Shown one piece after another: positions 1 to 7,611 of a DNA stretch of 38,218 nt (positions are counted from its first letter, which is position 1; every line of letters starts with the position of its first letter). The notes under the pieces were generated by a model. The model saw only the letters and a program-made list of their open reading frames with translations. It searched no databases and had not been told where the DNA came from. Position numbers and translations under genes: made by a program. This DNA comes from Accumulibacter sp. (GTDB taxonomy: Bacteria > Pseudomonadota > Gammaproteobacteria > Burkholderiales > Rhodocyclaceae). The stretch covers positions 1-38,218 of the forward strand of contig JAITAJ010000199.1 in NCBI GenBank assembly GCA_031284185.1, read 5' to 3'.

Positions 1-184
1 CCTTGACTTACTTCTCTTGGCGTAGAAAAAACTTGATTTTGAACACAGTTGCTGTCTTCTCAAACCGCTCTGTCCTCTGAACCCGAGCGTTCGGTTTTCT
101 GTCCTCTGGACGGCGCGAAGCGCCGCAAACTCATCTGTCTTCTGTCCTCTCAAATTACTGTCCTCTGAACCCCGTCCTCTGAAA
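1..184. repeat. Intergenic repeat region downstream of mnmE
   Basis: No gene is seen here. From 52 to 180 there are seven close copies of the 9-mer CTGTCYTCT (52-60, 70-78, 99-107, 135-143, 142-150, 158-166, and CCGTCCTCT at 172-180). Between them lie the near-palindrome CCGAGCGTTCGG (83-94) and the hairpin GGCGCGAAGCGCC (112-124). Read on the minus strand this is one copy of the core found five more times in the window. It ends within a few bases of the mnmE stop codon, so it forms the 3' flank of the mnmE transcript. A terminator or processing role is possible but not shown. Confidence 0.8.
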
Positions 185-1543
185 CTATTTTCCGACGCAG
201 AAACGGCCAAATATTTCTCCGAGGAGGTCGTCCGGCGAGAATTCGCCGGTAATCGCGCCAAGCGATCGCTGGGCCATGCGCAGCTCTTCGGCGAACAGTT
301 CGAGTTGCGCGATGCGTTCGCGCGCTGCTTGCAGATGTCCGAGCGTTTCGGCGAGCGCGCGCAGATGCCGCTCGCGGGCGACGAACACTTGATCGACCGG
401 CTGCCAGCCGGCGACACGCAGCAATTCCTGCCGCAACAGGTCGATTCCGTCCCCGTTCCCCGCCGACAGCAGAATCGCCGCCCCGCTCGCCTCTTGCCGC
501 CGCTCGGGCCGCATTCCGGCCAGGTCGATTTTGTTGTGCGCGATGATCCGGGCCGGCGACGGCGGCAATCGGGCAAGAATGGCCTGCTCCGCTACGCCGA
601 TGCCTTGCCGCGCGTCGACCAGCAGCACGACGACATCGGCCTTCTCGATTTCGCGCCAGGCGCGCGCGACGCCGATCCGTTCGATCTCGTCATGGGTTTC
701 GCGCAGCCCGGCAGTGTCGATGAACCGCAGGGGGATGCCTTCGATCTGCGCGTTGCCGCGTACCACGTCGCGCGTGGTACCGGCCACCGGCGTGACGATC
801 GCCAGCTCTTCGCCGGCCAGGCGGTTGAGCAGGCTCGACTTGCCGACGTTCGGCCGTCCGGCGAGCACGACGTGCAAACCTTCCTGCAACAGACGGCCCT
901 GCCGCGCGCGCGCGATGATTTCGGCCAGTTTCGCCAGCAGGCGTTCAAGCCGGTCACAGGCATCCGTCGTTTGCAGAAAGTCGATTTCTTCGTCGGGAAA
1001 GTCGAGCGTCGCTTCCGCCAGCGCGCGCAATTCGACGAGCCGATCTCGTAGAGCATGTATTTCCCGCGAAAATTCGCCTTGCAGGGAACGCATGGCGCCA
1101 CGCGCGGCGGCGGCCGTCGAGGCGTCGATCAGGTCGATGACGGCTTCGGCCTGGGCCAGATCGAGCTTGCCGTTGAGAAAGGCGCGACGGGTGAATTCGC
1201 CCGGTTCGGCCAGCCGCGCGCCGAGTTCGAGACAGCGGTCGAGCAGCAGCTTCATCACGACCGGGCCGCCATGCCCGTGCAATTCCAGCACGTCCTCACC
1301 CGTGAAGGAGGCGGGCGCGGGAAAATGGAGCACGAGGCCGCTGTCGATGCCGCCGCCATCGGCGGCCTTGAAGTTGGCGAGGGTGGCGCGGCGCGGGGCC
1401 GGCGCCTTGCCGGTGAGCGCGGCGGCAAAGGCCGCCAGACGCCCACCCGAGACACGGACGATGCCAATGCCGCCACGACCGGGCGCCGTGGCGATGGCGG
1501 CAATCGTGTCAGGCTCTGGCGTCGTTGGCGGCCTTTCCGCCAC
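185..1543 (-). CDS. mnmE: tRNA uridine-5-carboxymethylaminomethyl(34) synthesis GTPase MnmE
   Basis: MnmE works with MnmG to place the (carboxymethyl)aminomethyl group on wobble U34 of certain tRNAs, using GTP and a folate-derived carbon. The 452-residue product is full length. The N-terminal folate-binding domain begins near TIAAIATAPGRGGIG (13-27). The embedded G domain shows GRPNVGKS (229-236), TPVAGTTRD (251-259), DTAGL (276-280) and NKID (337-340). The C-terminus is FCVGK, with the family cysteine at 449. The ATG at 1543 lies 35 bases inside the end of yidC. A start beyond the overlap would cut into the conserved N-terminus, so the overlap is probably real and suggests translational coupling. 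It is the last gene of the rpmH-rnpA-yidD-yidC-mnmE group. Confidence 0.97.
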   Translation of the reverse strand: MAERPPTTPEPDTIAAIATAPGRGGIGIVRVSGGRLAAFAAALTGKAPAPRRATLANFKAADGGGIDSGLVLHFPAPASFTGEDVLELHGHGGPVVMKLLLDRCLELGARLAEPGEFTRRAFLNGKLDLAQAEAVIDLIDASTAAAARGAMRSLQGEFSREIHALRDRLVELRALAEATLDFPDEEIDFLQTTDACDRLERLLAKLAEIIARARQGRLLQEGLHVVLAGRPNVGKSSLLNRLAGEELAIVTPVAGTTRDVVRGNAQIEGIPLRFIDTAGLRETHDEIERIGVARAWREIEKADVVVLLVDARQGIGVAEQAILARLPPSPARIIAHNKIDLAGMRPERRQEASGAAILLSAGNGDGIDLLRQELLRVAGWQPVDQVFVARERHLRALAETLGHLQAARERIAQLELFAEELRMAQRSLGAITGEFSPDDLLGEIFGRFCVGK

Positions 1544-3227
1544 GTTCGATCATCCGCGTGATCTGCCACTGCTGGGCAATGGACAGGATGTTGTTGACCA
1601 CCCAGTAGAGCACCAGACCTGCCGGGAAGAAGAAGAACATGATGCCGAAGGCAAAGGGCATGATCATGGCGACCTTGGCCTGGATCGGGTCGGGCGGCGT
1701 CGGGTTGAGCCTGGTCTGGATCATCATGCTAGTTATCATCACGATCGGCAGCACGTAATACGGGTCCTGCGAGGATAGGTCATGAATCCACAGGATCCAG
1801 GGGGCGTTGCGCATTTCGACGGCGCCCAGCAGCGCCCAGTAGAGGGCGATGAAGACGGGAATCTGAATGAGGATCGGCAGGCAGCCGCCCAGCGGGTTGA
1901 TTTTCTCCGTCTTGTAGAGATTCATCATCTCCATGTTCAGTTTTTGCCGGTCGTCGCCACAACGCTCCTTGAGCGCTTGCAGCCGCGGGGTCAGGGTGCG
2001 CATCCTGGCCATCGATTTGTAACTGGCCGCGGAGAGCGGGAAAAACAGCCCTTTGATGAGGATGGTCAGGATGACGATGGACCAGCCCCAGTTGCCGATG
2101 AGCTTGTTGATGACTTCAAGCAGCCAGAAGATCGGCGCGGCGACGATGGTCAGCCAGCCATAGTCGACGACCAGCGCCAGCCCCTGCGCGCCAATGCCGC
2201 CTTCGGCGACCGGCTTGGCCAGTTGATTGAGAATCGACTGAATCTGCGGACCGGCGTAAAGCGAGACGGCATGGTCGAGTTTGCTTCCGGGAGCGATCAC
2301 CGGAACAGGAACGATCAGGCCGGCAGCCACTACCGGATTGTCTCCTTCTTCGAGACTGCGCACGTAGAATTCGCGTTGCAGCTTCTCCGGCGGTATCCAG
2401 GCGGAGACGAAATAGTGCTGGATCATCGCCATCCAGCCGTTGTCGGCTTTCCGCTCAAACTTGGCGCTGCCTTTTTCGATGTCCGAGAAACCGATCTTCT
2501 GGAACTTGCCTTGCTCGGTATATTCCGCAGGCCCGGTGAAGGTGTTGACCATGCTGCTTTCACCCGCCGGCGCCCGCGTGTCGCGCTGCAACTGGTAGTA
2601 CGCATGCGCCGCGATTTCCTTGTCGCTGCCGTTGTCGATTTCGTGAGTGACGCCAATCAGGTAGCTGCCGCGCCGGAAGGTGTAAATCTTGGTCACTCTG
2701 ACGCCGTTCACGGCGGGCGCTTCCAGTTTCAACTGGATCGTATCTTCGCCATCGGGCAGTTCGCGCTTGCCCGGAAGCGGGGAAAACGAGGTCTTGTGAT
2801 TGGGCAGGCCCTCGCCGATCAGGCCGCTCTGCGCCGCATAGCGATGTTGGATGTCGAACAGCCTGAAAACCCTGGATTTGTCTTCGGTCGCCTTGTAACC
2901 CGGCAGATCCAGCCCGACCAGATCGCCTCCGCGCACGGATACCTGGGCGACGAACAGGTCGGTCCGAACTTCGACGATTTCGTCCTTGCCCACGGGCGCC
3001 GCCGGTGTCGACGCGATCACTGAATCCGCTCCGGTCGAGGCCGACGGAGCCGGTATATTCGCCGATGACGCCGGCGGCACGGCGGATGTCGATACAGGCG
3101 CGGCCGGAACGCTCGAAGACGGCGGCGGCGTCAGATCCCTGGGGTTGTTGTATTTCTGCCAGGCATCCCAAAGCATGGCCAGCGAAAAGAAGAAGACACA
3201 GAACAGGATGAGGCGTCGGTTGTCCAT
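1509..3227 (-). CDS. yidC: Membrane protein insertase YidC
   Basis: YidC inserts and folds inner-membrane proteins, alone or with SecYEG. The product has 572 residues, the usual size for a proteobacterial long-form YidC. It opens with an uncleaved membrane anchor (about 7-22, LILFCVFFFSLAMLWD). A Pro/Ala/Ser-rich linker and a large periplasmic beta-rich domain follow. The C-terminal five-helix insertase core includes GGCLPILIQIPVFIALYWAL and a final FFFFPAGLVLYWVVNN segment. The ATG at 3227 puts the anchor directly at the N-terminus. It lies 27 bases downstream of the yidD stop, which fits one transcript from the rpmH promoter. Confidence 0.97.
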   Translation of the reverse strand: MDNRRLILFCVFFFSLAMLWDAWQKYNNPRDLTPPPSSSVPAAPVSTSAVPPASSANIPAPSASTGADSVIASTPAAPVGKDEIVEVRTDLFVAQVSVRGGDLVGLDLPGYKATEDKSRVFRLFDIQHRYAAQSGLIGEGLPNHKTSFSPLPGKRELPDGEDTIQLKLEAPAVNGVRVTKIYTFRRGSYLIGVTHEIDNGSDKEIAAHAYYQLQRDTRAPAGESSMVNTFTGPAEYTEQGKFQKIGFSDIEKGSAKFERKADNGWMAMIQHYFVSAWIPPEKLQREFYVRSLEEGDNPVVAAGLIVPVPVIAPGSKLDHAVSLYAGPQIQSILNQLAKPVAEGGIGAQGLALVVDYGWLTIVAAPIFWLLEVINKLIGNWGWSIVILTILIKGLFFPLSAASYKSMARMRTLTPRLQALKERCGDDRQKLNMEMMNLYKTEKINPLGGCLPILIQIPVFIALYWALLGAVEMRNAPWILWIHDLSSQDPYYVLPIVMITSMMIQTRLNPTPPDPIQAKVAMIMPFAFGIMFFFFPAGLVLYWVVNNILSIAQQWQITRMIERGGKAANDARA

Positions 3228-3254
3228 GAACAGCCTACTTGGCAGATGAGGATT

Positions 3255-3461
3255 TTAAGGAACGGGATCGAAACCGCCCGGATTCCAGGGATGGCAGCGG
3301 CAGAGGCGTCTGATTCCGAGACATACGCCCTTGCGCGCTCCGTGCTTTTCGATCGCTTGGGCGGTGTAGTCGGAACAACTCGGGAAAAAGCGGCAGTTCC
3401 GCCCCAACAGCGGGCTGATCATGTAGCCATAGCAGCGAATCAGCAGCAGAAGCGGTTTCAT
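3255..3461 (-). CDS. yidD: Membrane protein insertion efficiency factor YidD
   Basis: This small protein of the YidD (DUF37) family is thought to help YidC-dependent insertion at the inner face of the membrane. The 68 residues start MKPLLLLIRCYGYMISPLLG and carry the family core CRFFPSCSDY, followed by RRLCRCHPWNPGGFDPVP. That PSCSxY...RCHPxxxGGxDPVP pattern is diagnostic. The ATG at 3461 follows the rnpA TAA (3463-3465) after one base, which favours re-initiation. A TTG four codons upstream (3473) is possible but lies inside rnpA. It sits between rnpA and yidC as in most bacteria. Confidence 0.95.
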   Translation of the reverse strand: MKPLLLLIRCYGYMISPLLGRNCRFFPSCSDYTAQAIEKHGARKGVCLGIRRLCRCHPWNPGGFDPVP

Positions 3462-3462
3462 C

Positions 3463-3858
3463 TTAGGGTCCAATAGCGCGCACTTTTTCCAGCAGACTCC
3501 GAATTTCTTCAGCCAAGGCCCGCCTGTCGATGGGCAGGTCCGGCTTGCCCGCGAGACGAACGATCAGGTCGCGGGAAGGCAGATCGGAACACCGAACACG
3601 AAAGATTTCACGAACCAGCCGCTTGACCAGGTTGCGATCAACCGAAAGGCGAAGATGGCGCTTTGCCATTACCAGGCCCAATCGAGCGCCGCCGTTTTGC
3701 TCACTCCCGCGAGGGCCGTAATGTAACAGGAAATTCGCGCTCTTGATTGCCTTCCTGAAACTAAAAACGGATGAAAAATCATCCGTTCCAGTCAATCGAT
3801 GGCGTCTCGGAAATCCGTTCGGACGCTTTCGGCTTTCCTGTGCGGGCGGAAGGTTCAA
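3463..3858 (-). CDS. rnpA: Ribonuclease P protein component
   Basis: RnpA is the basic protein subunit of RNase P, which matures the 5' ends of tRNAs together with the RnpB RNA. The reading frame encodes up to 131 residues. The conserved body begins at FPRRHRLTGTDDFSSVF and contains the RNA-binding RNR-type helix LSVDRNLVKRLVRE. No ATG lies upstream of that body in this frame, so the start is probably the TTG at 3858, whose last two bases overlap the rpmH TGA. An alternative start slightly downstream cannot be excluded, so the first 15 residues are uncertain. The overlap with rpmH and tight junction with yidD indicate coupled translation. Confidence 0.93.
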   Translation of the reverse strand: MNLPPAQESRKRPNGFPRRHRLTGTDDFSSVFSFRKAIKSANFLLHYGPRGSEQNGGARLGLVMAKRHLRLSVDRNLVKRLVREIFRVRCSDLPSRDLIVRLAGKPDLPIDRRALAEEIRSLLEKVRAIGP

Positions 3859-3989
3859 ACGGCCAGACGATGCCGACCCTTGGCGCGGCGGGCGCGGATC
3901 ACCGCGCGGCCCCCACGGGTAGCCATGCGGACGAGAAAGCCATGCGTGCGTTTGCGGCGAACCACCGACGGTTGATAGGTACGTTTCAT
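3855..3989 (-). CDS. rpmH: 50S ribosomal protein L34
   Basis: L34 is a very small, highly basic component of the large ribosomal subunit. The 44 residues read MKRTYQPSVVRRKRTHGF, then LVRMATRGGRAVIRARRAKG and RHRLAV, matching the family in full length. It is the first gene of the rpmH-rnpA-yidD-yidC-mnmE group and has a strong promoter just upstream. In most bacteria rpmH is divergent from dnaA across the origin. Here its upstream neighbour is glnS and dnaA lies about 10.5 kb away. Confidence 0.98.
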   Translation of the reverse strand: MKRTYQPSVVRRKRTHGFLVRMATRGGRAVIRARRAKGRHRLAV

Positions 3990-4026
3990 GGTAAAACCCT
4001 CGAAATCATTGCGAACCAAACCTTGG

Positions 4027-4056
4027 ATTAGATATCAAAAAGCTCAATTTTGTCAA
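4027..4056 (-). promoter_or_regulatory. Sigma70-type promoter of rpmH operon
   Basis: On the minus strand a perfect -35 box TTGACA (4056-4051) is followed, after 18 bases, by TCTAAT (4032-4027). The alternative -10 is TATCTA after 16 bases. It lies about 40 bases upstream of the rpmH ATG in an AT-rich stretch. A strong promoter is expected for a ribosomal-protein gene. The assignment rests on sequence match only. Confidence 0.7.
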
Positions 4057-4171
4057 GTCCTTGCTTTCTTCCTTCATGGACTTTTGAATCCGTCCGCCTG
4101 AATGATTTCCAGATCGTCCGCCACGGGAATCGCAAACGGGCTTTCCGGCTTCATGCACATTCGCTTGCGGT

Positions 4172-4204
4172 TAAAATAGAAGTCTTCGGGGATCGAGGAC
4201 TTCT
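4172..4204 (+). promoter_or_regulatory. glnS leader: -10-like box, stem-loop and Shine-Dalgarno
   Basis: TAAAAT (4172-4177) resembles a -10 box, with no convincing -35. AGAAGTC (4178-4184) is the exact reverse complement of GACTTCT (4198-4204), so the leader can form a 7-base-pair hairpin. Its 3' arm covers the end of the Shine-Dalgarno sequence GAGGA (4195-4199), which precedes the GTG start at 4208. Whether the hairpin affects translation is unknown. Confidence 0.4.
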
Positions 4205-4207
4205 GCC

Positions 4208-6019
4208 GTGAACAACGCGCCCAAAAACAGTAAAGAGACCGCCGCCGTCACACTGGCAAGCAATTTCATCCGCAATATCGTCGAAGCCGATCTGGCCGCC
4301 GGCAAGCATGCTCAACGCCGTTGGTCCGGCAGGCCGGGACCGGCGTCGCAACAGCTCGAAGGCGCGCTCGATCCGGCGCGTATCCGCACCCGCTTTCCGC
4401 CGGAACCGAACGGTTATCTGCACTTCGGCCATGCCAAGTCGATCTGCCTGAATTTCGGGCTGGCGCGCGATTACGGTGGACGCTGCCATTTGCGCTTCGA
4501 TGACACCAATCCGGAAAAGGAGGAAAAGGAATATGTCGATTCGATCATCGATGCCGTGCGCTGGCTCGGTTTTTCCTGGCGGGACGGGGAGGAGGACAAC
4601 CTCTATTACGCTTCGGACTACTTCGACTGGATGGTCGCCTGCGCCGAGTATCTGATCGAATCCGGGAACGCCTACGTCGACAGCCAGAGCGCCGACGAAA
4701 TGCGCCTGAGCCGGGGCACGCTCACCGAATCCGGCAAGGATTCGCCCTACCGCAAGCGCGGCCCGGAAGAAAACATGCTGCTGTTCCGCCGTATGCAGAC
4801 CGGGGAATTCCCGGATGGCGCGCACATCCTGCGCGCCAAGATCGACATGGCCTCGCCCAACATCAATCTGCGCGACCCGGCGATCTACCGCATCCGCCAC
4901 GCCGAACATCACAACACGGGCAACCGCTGGTGCGTTTATCCGATGTATACCTTCGCTCATCCGATCGAGGACGCATTGGAGAACATCACACATTCGATCT
5001 GTACCCTGGAATTCGAGGATCAGCGGCCCTTCTACGACTGGCTGCTGGAGCGCCTGGCCGAAGGCGGCCTCTTGCAGTACCCGCTGCCGCAGCAGATCGA
5101 GTTCTCGCGTCTGAACCTGACCTACGTCGTGCTCTCCAAGCGTAAACTCATCCAGTTGGTCGAGGAAAAGCACGTTTCCGGCTGGGACGATCCACGGATG
5201 CCGACCATCGTCGGCGCGCGCCGCCGCGGGTATACGCCGGAGGGCTTCCGCCTGTTTGCCGAGCGCATCGGCGTGTCCAAGGCCGACTCATTGATCGATT
5301 ACACGCTGTTCGAGGATTGCATGCGCGAGGTGCTCAACGAATCGACCGAGCGTCGCGTCGCCGTGCTCGATCCGTTGAAGCTGATCATCGATAATTACCC
5401 GGCGGGCCATACCGAGGAATGCTTCGCGCCCAATCATCCGTTGAAGCCGGAACTCGGAAAGCGCATGATGCCTTTTGGCCGCGAGCTGTGGATCGAGCGC
5501 GAGGATTTCATGGAAACGCCGGCGCAGGGTTACCACCGGCTTTATCCCGGCAATGTCGCCCGGTTGCGCCACGGTTTCGTGATCAGATGCACCGGCTGCG
5601 ACAAGGATGACAGCGGCAAGGTCGTCGCCGTGCATGGCGAATACCTGCCGGATTCCAGGAGCGGCACGCCCGGCGCTGACAATTACAAGGTCAAGGGCAA
5701 CCTGCACTGGGTGTCGGTGATCGACGCTCATCAGGCCGAGGTGCGCCTCTATGATCGCCTCTTTGCCAATCCCGCCCCTGGATCGGGTGAGCGTGATTTC
5801 CTCGATGACCTGAACCCGAACAGCGTTCGAGTCATTACCGCGCAACTGGAACCCACGCTGAAAAACGCCGGACGGGAGGAACGCTTCCAGTTCGAGCGGC
5901 ATGGCTATTTCGTTGTCGACCCCGTCGATTCGCGCGAGGGCGCGCCGGTCTTCAACCGGACGGTAACGCTCAAGGATTCGTGGGGAAGAGCGGGACAGAA
6001 GGAATCGGCCCGCCGTTGA
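4208..6019 (+). CDS. glnS: Glutaminyl-tRNA synthetase
   Basis: This class I aminoacyl-tRNA synthetase charges tRNA-Gln with glutamine, using ATP. The 603-residue product has the HIGH-type signature PPEPNGYLHFGH (about 64-75) and the KMSKS-type motif VLSKRKL in the middle of the chain, followed by the beta-barrel anticodon-binding domains. Compared with the E. coli-type protein there is an N-terminal insertion of about 20 residues (RRWSGRPGPASQQLEGALDP, about 37-56) just before the HIGH region. The start is GTG at 4208, eight bases after GAGGA. It is the only rightward gene in the first 16 kb, and is convergent with cls. Confidence 0.97.
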   Translation: MNNAPKNSKETAAVTLASNFIRNIVEADLAAGKHAQRRWSGRPGPASQQLEGALDPARIRTRFPPEPNGYLHFGHAKSICLNFGLARDYGGRCHLRFDDTNPEKEEKEYVDSIIDAVRWLGFSWRDGEEDNLYYASDYFDWMVACAEYLIESGNAYVDSQSADEMRLSRGTLTESGKDSPYRKRGPEENMLLFRRMQTGEFPDGAHILRAKIDMASPNINLRDPAIYRIRHAEHHNTGNRWCVYPMYTFAHPIEDALENITHSICTLEFEDQRPFYDWLLERLAEGGLLQYPLPQQIEFSRLNLTYVVLSKRKLIQLVEEKHVSGWDDPRMPTIVGARRRGYTPEGFRLFAERIGVSKADSLIDYTLFEDCMREVLNESTERRVAVLDPLKLIIDNYPAGHTEECFAPNHPLKPELGKRMMPFGRELWIEREDFMETPAQGYHRLYPGNVARLRHGFVIRCTGCDKDDSGKVVAVHGEYLPDSRSGTPGADNYKVKGNLHWVSVIDAHQAEVRLYDRLFANPAPGSGERDFLDDLNPNSVRVITAQLEPTLKNAGREERFQFERHGYFVVDPVDSREGAPVFNRTVTLKDSWGRAGQKESARR

Positions 6020-6034
6020 AATTCACGTGAAATC
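6020..6034. other. Degenerate parS-like palindrome
   Basis: TTCACGTGAA (6022-6031) is a perfect 10-base palindrome immediately after the glnS stop codon. It shares the centre of the ParB site TGTTTCACGTGAAACA but not its outer bases, matching about 11 of 16. It may be a weak ParB site or chance. Confidence 0.25.
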
Positions 6035-6078
6035 CGGCGCCGCGCGGAGTCGAAGTCACCATGAAACCGAATGGAAAC

Positions 6079-7494
6079 CTATAGCTGGAAGGCCACCCAC
6101 AGCAGCAGACCTTCGGCCAGCGCCCACGCCCGGCCTGGCCATCGACAGGAATAGGGCTTGCAGCCCCCGCGCAGCGACTCCACCCAGCGCGCAAAATCCA
6201 TGACAGCCGACTGATCGTAGAAAGCGATCATCATTTCGTAGTTGAGGAAGAGGCTGCGCCCGTCGAGGTTGGCCGATCCGACCAGTGCCAGTTCATCGTC
6301 TATCAATATGGCTTTGGCATGTACCATGCGCGGATGCAGCCAGACGCGCGCGCCCGCGAGGATCATGTCGCGCAAGGCGCGATGGCGGGCGAAATCGGCC
6401 AGCTTGTGATTCGACCGCTCCGGCATCACCAGATCGACCTCGATCCCGCGGCGGGCCGCCAGCGTCAGTGCCATCAACAACGAGGAATCGGGAACGAAAT
6501 ACGGCGTGACCGCGAGGATGCGTTGCCGCGAGGTGAAACAGGCCGAAACCAGCAAGGTGAAGATGGTATCGTCCGCGCGATCGGGACCGCTGTCGATCAA
6601 CTGCGCCAGGGCCGGCGTCGCGCCGGCGGCGCCGCGCACGGCGGCATCGACGCTGGCCGGCGTTTCTTCCCTTTCATTGGCGAAGGCCCAGTCGCGCTCG
6701 AACTGTCCATAGACCTGCGCCACCAGTTCGCCGGAAAGATCGAAGGAAAGATCGATCCACGGTGTACGCCGAAAAATCGGCCGGGGATCGCCCTCGAAGT
6801 ATTCCGCCGCCAGATTTCTCCCCCCGCACCAGAGATACTTCCCGTCGGCAATGACCATCTTGCGATGGTTGCGCAGATTGGTTCGCCCGCGTTTGGAAGA
6901 GCTGAACGGCGGTACGAAGCGGACGACCTCGATGCCGGCCTTGCTCAGTTTCCGCAGATTGGGATAGCCGCCCAGGTAGATACCGATGCCGTCGATCAGC
7001 AGCCTTACACGCACACCGGCGCGCGCCCGCCGTTCAAGCAGCCTGAGAATTTCACCGCCAAGCACGTCCCGGCCAATGAGAAAGGTCGATATGTCGAGAC
7101 TGGAGGTGGCGCCGGAAATGAGGCGGCGCAAGCCATTCAACGCGCTGCTGCCGTCGGCGTGGATGTTCAGGCTGTCGTAGGAAGCGGGATCGGGAAGCCC
7201 CATGGCCGCGCCCAGTTGCAGCGAGCGGAGCATCGTCGGGTGGCCGGTCGCCGCCGGGATCGAAATGGCATGAGCTTTCGGAGGCTTGCGCAAGGCCGCC
7301 ACCTTGCGGCTGCCAAAAGCCAGATAGAGCGGCAAGGCCAAATAGGGCACCAGCAGAATGCCAAGCACCCAGGCGATCGCCGCCGATGGATGGCGGCGCT
7401 GGTTCAAGGTCCGGGAAACGCTGGCATAGATGGTGAGGCCCACCATGACCAACAACACATCGAGCACCTGCCAGTTTGCCCAGATGAAATCCAT
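6079..7494 (-). CDS. cls: Cardiolipin synthase (phospholipase D family)
   Basis: The enzyme joins phosphatidylglycerol molecules, or phosphatidylglycerol and another phospholipid, to make cardiolipin at the inner membrane. From the ATG at 7494 the product has 471 residues. Two N-terminal membrane helices (VLDVLLVMVGLTIYAS; AIAWVLGILLVPYLALPLYL) precede two phospholipase D domains. Each carries an HxKxxxxD motif: HRKMVIAD in the first, HAKAILID in the second, the latter followed by GSANLDGRS. The frame stays open upstream to 7560, but the chosen start places the membrane helix at the N-terminus as in bacterial Cls proteins. Which Cls subtype it is cannot be decided. It is convergent with glnS and downstream of glmS. 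Confidence 0.92.
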   Translation of the reverse strand: MDFIWANWQVLDVLLVMVGLTIYASVSRTLNQRRHPSAAIAWVLGILLVPYLALPLYLAFGSRKVAALRKPPKAHAISIPAATGHPTMLRSLQLGAAMGLPDPASYDSLNIHADGSSALNGLRRLISGATSSLDISTFLIGRDVLGGEILRLLERRARAGVRVRLLIDGIGIYLGGYPNLRKLSKAGIEVVRFVPPFSSSKRGRTNLRNHRKMVIADGKYLWCGGRNLAAEYFEGDPRPIFRRTPWIDLSFDLSGELVAQVYGQFERDWAFANEREETPASVDAAVRGAAGATPALAQLIDSGPDRADDTIFTLLVSACFTSRQRILAVTPYFVPDSSLLMALTLAARRGIEVDLVMPERSNHKLADFARHRALRDMILAGARVWLHPRMVHAKAILIDDELALVGSANLDGRSLFLNYEMMIAFYDQSAVMDFARWVESLRGGCKPYSCRWPGRAWALAEGLLLWVAFQL

Positions 7495-7527
7495 CACCAA
7501 TCCGATTCCCCTTCTGTCAAGTCTCCC

Positions 7528-7610
7528 GGCGGGCGCGAGCGAAAGCCCGCCCCATGCCATGTCTGGCTTCTGGCGTGCCGCTGGTCTGGACGCCCGTTCA
7601 GACCAGCGGC
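7528..7610 (-). terminator. Two stem-loops between glmS and cls
   Basis: Directly after the glmS stop, GCCGCTGGTCTG (7577-7588) and CAGACCAGCGGC (7599-7610) form a perfect 12-base-pair stem with a 10-base loop. A second hairpin pairs GGCGGGC (7528-7534) with GCCCGCC (7545-7551). Neither is followed by a T-run on the minus strand, so a classical intrinsic terminator is not established. A 3'-end stabiliser or a weak terminator separating glmS from cls is likely. Confidence 0.5.
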
Positions 7611-7611
7611 C

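Noticed and set aside
4151..5173. Open frame of 340 codons on the minus strand
   Set aside because: It is antisense to the well-supported glnS and shows no recognisable domain.
7577..7610. Perfect hairpin after glmS as a firm intrinsic terminator
   Set aside because: The stem is excellent but no T-run follows on the transcribed strand, so it is listed only as a terminator-like stem-loop of moderate confidence.
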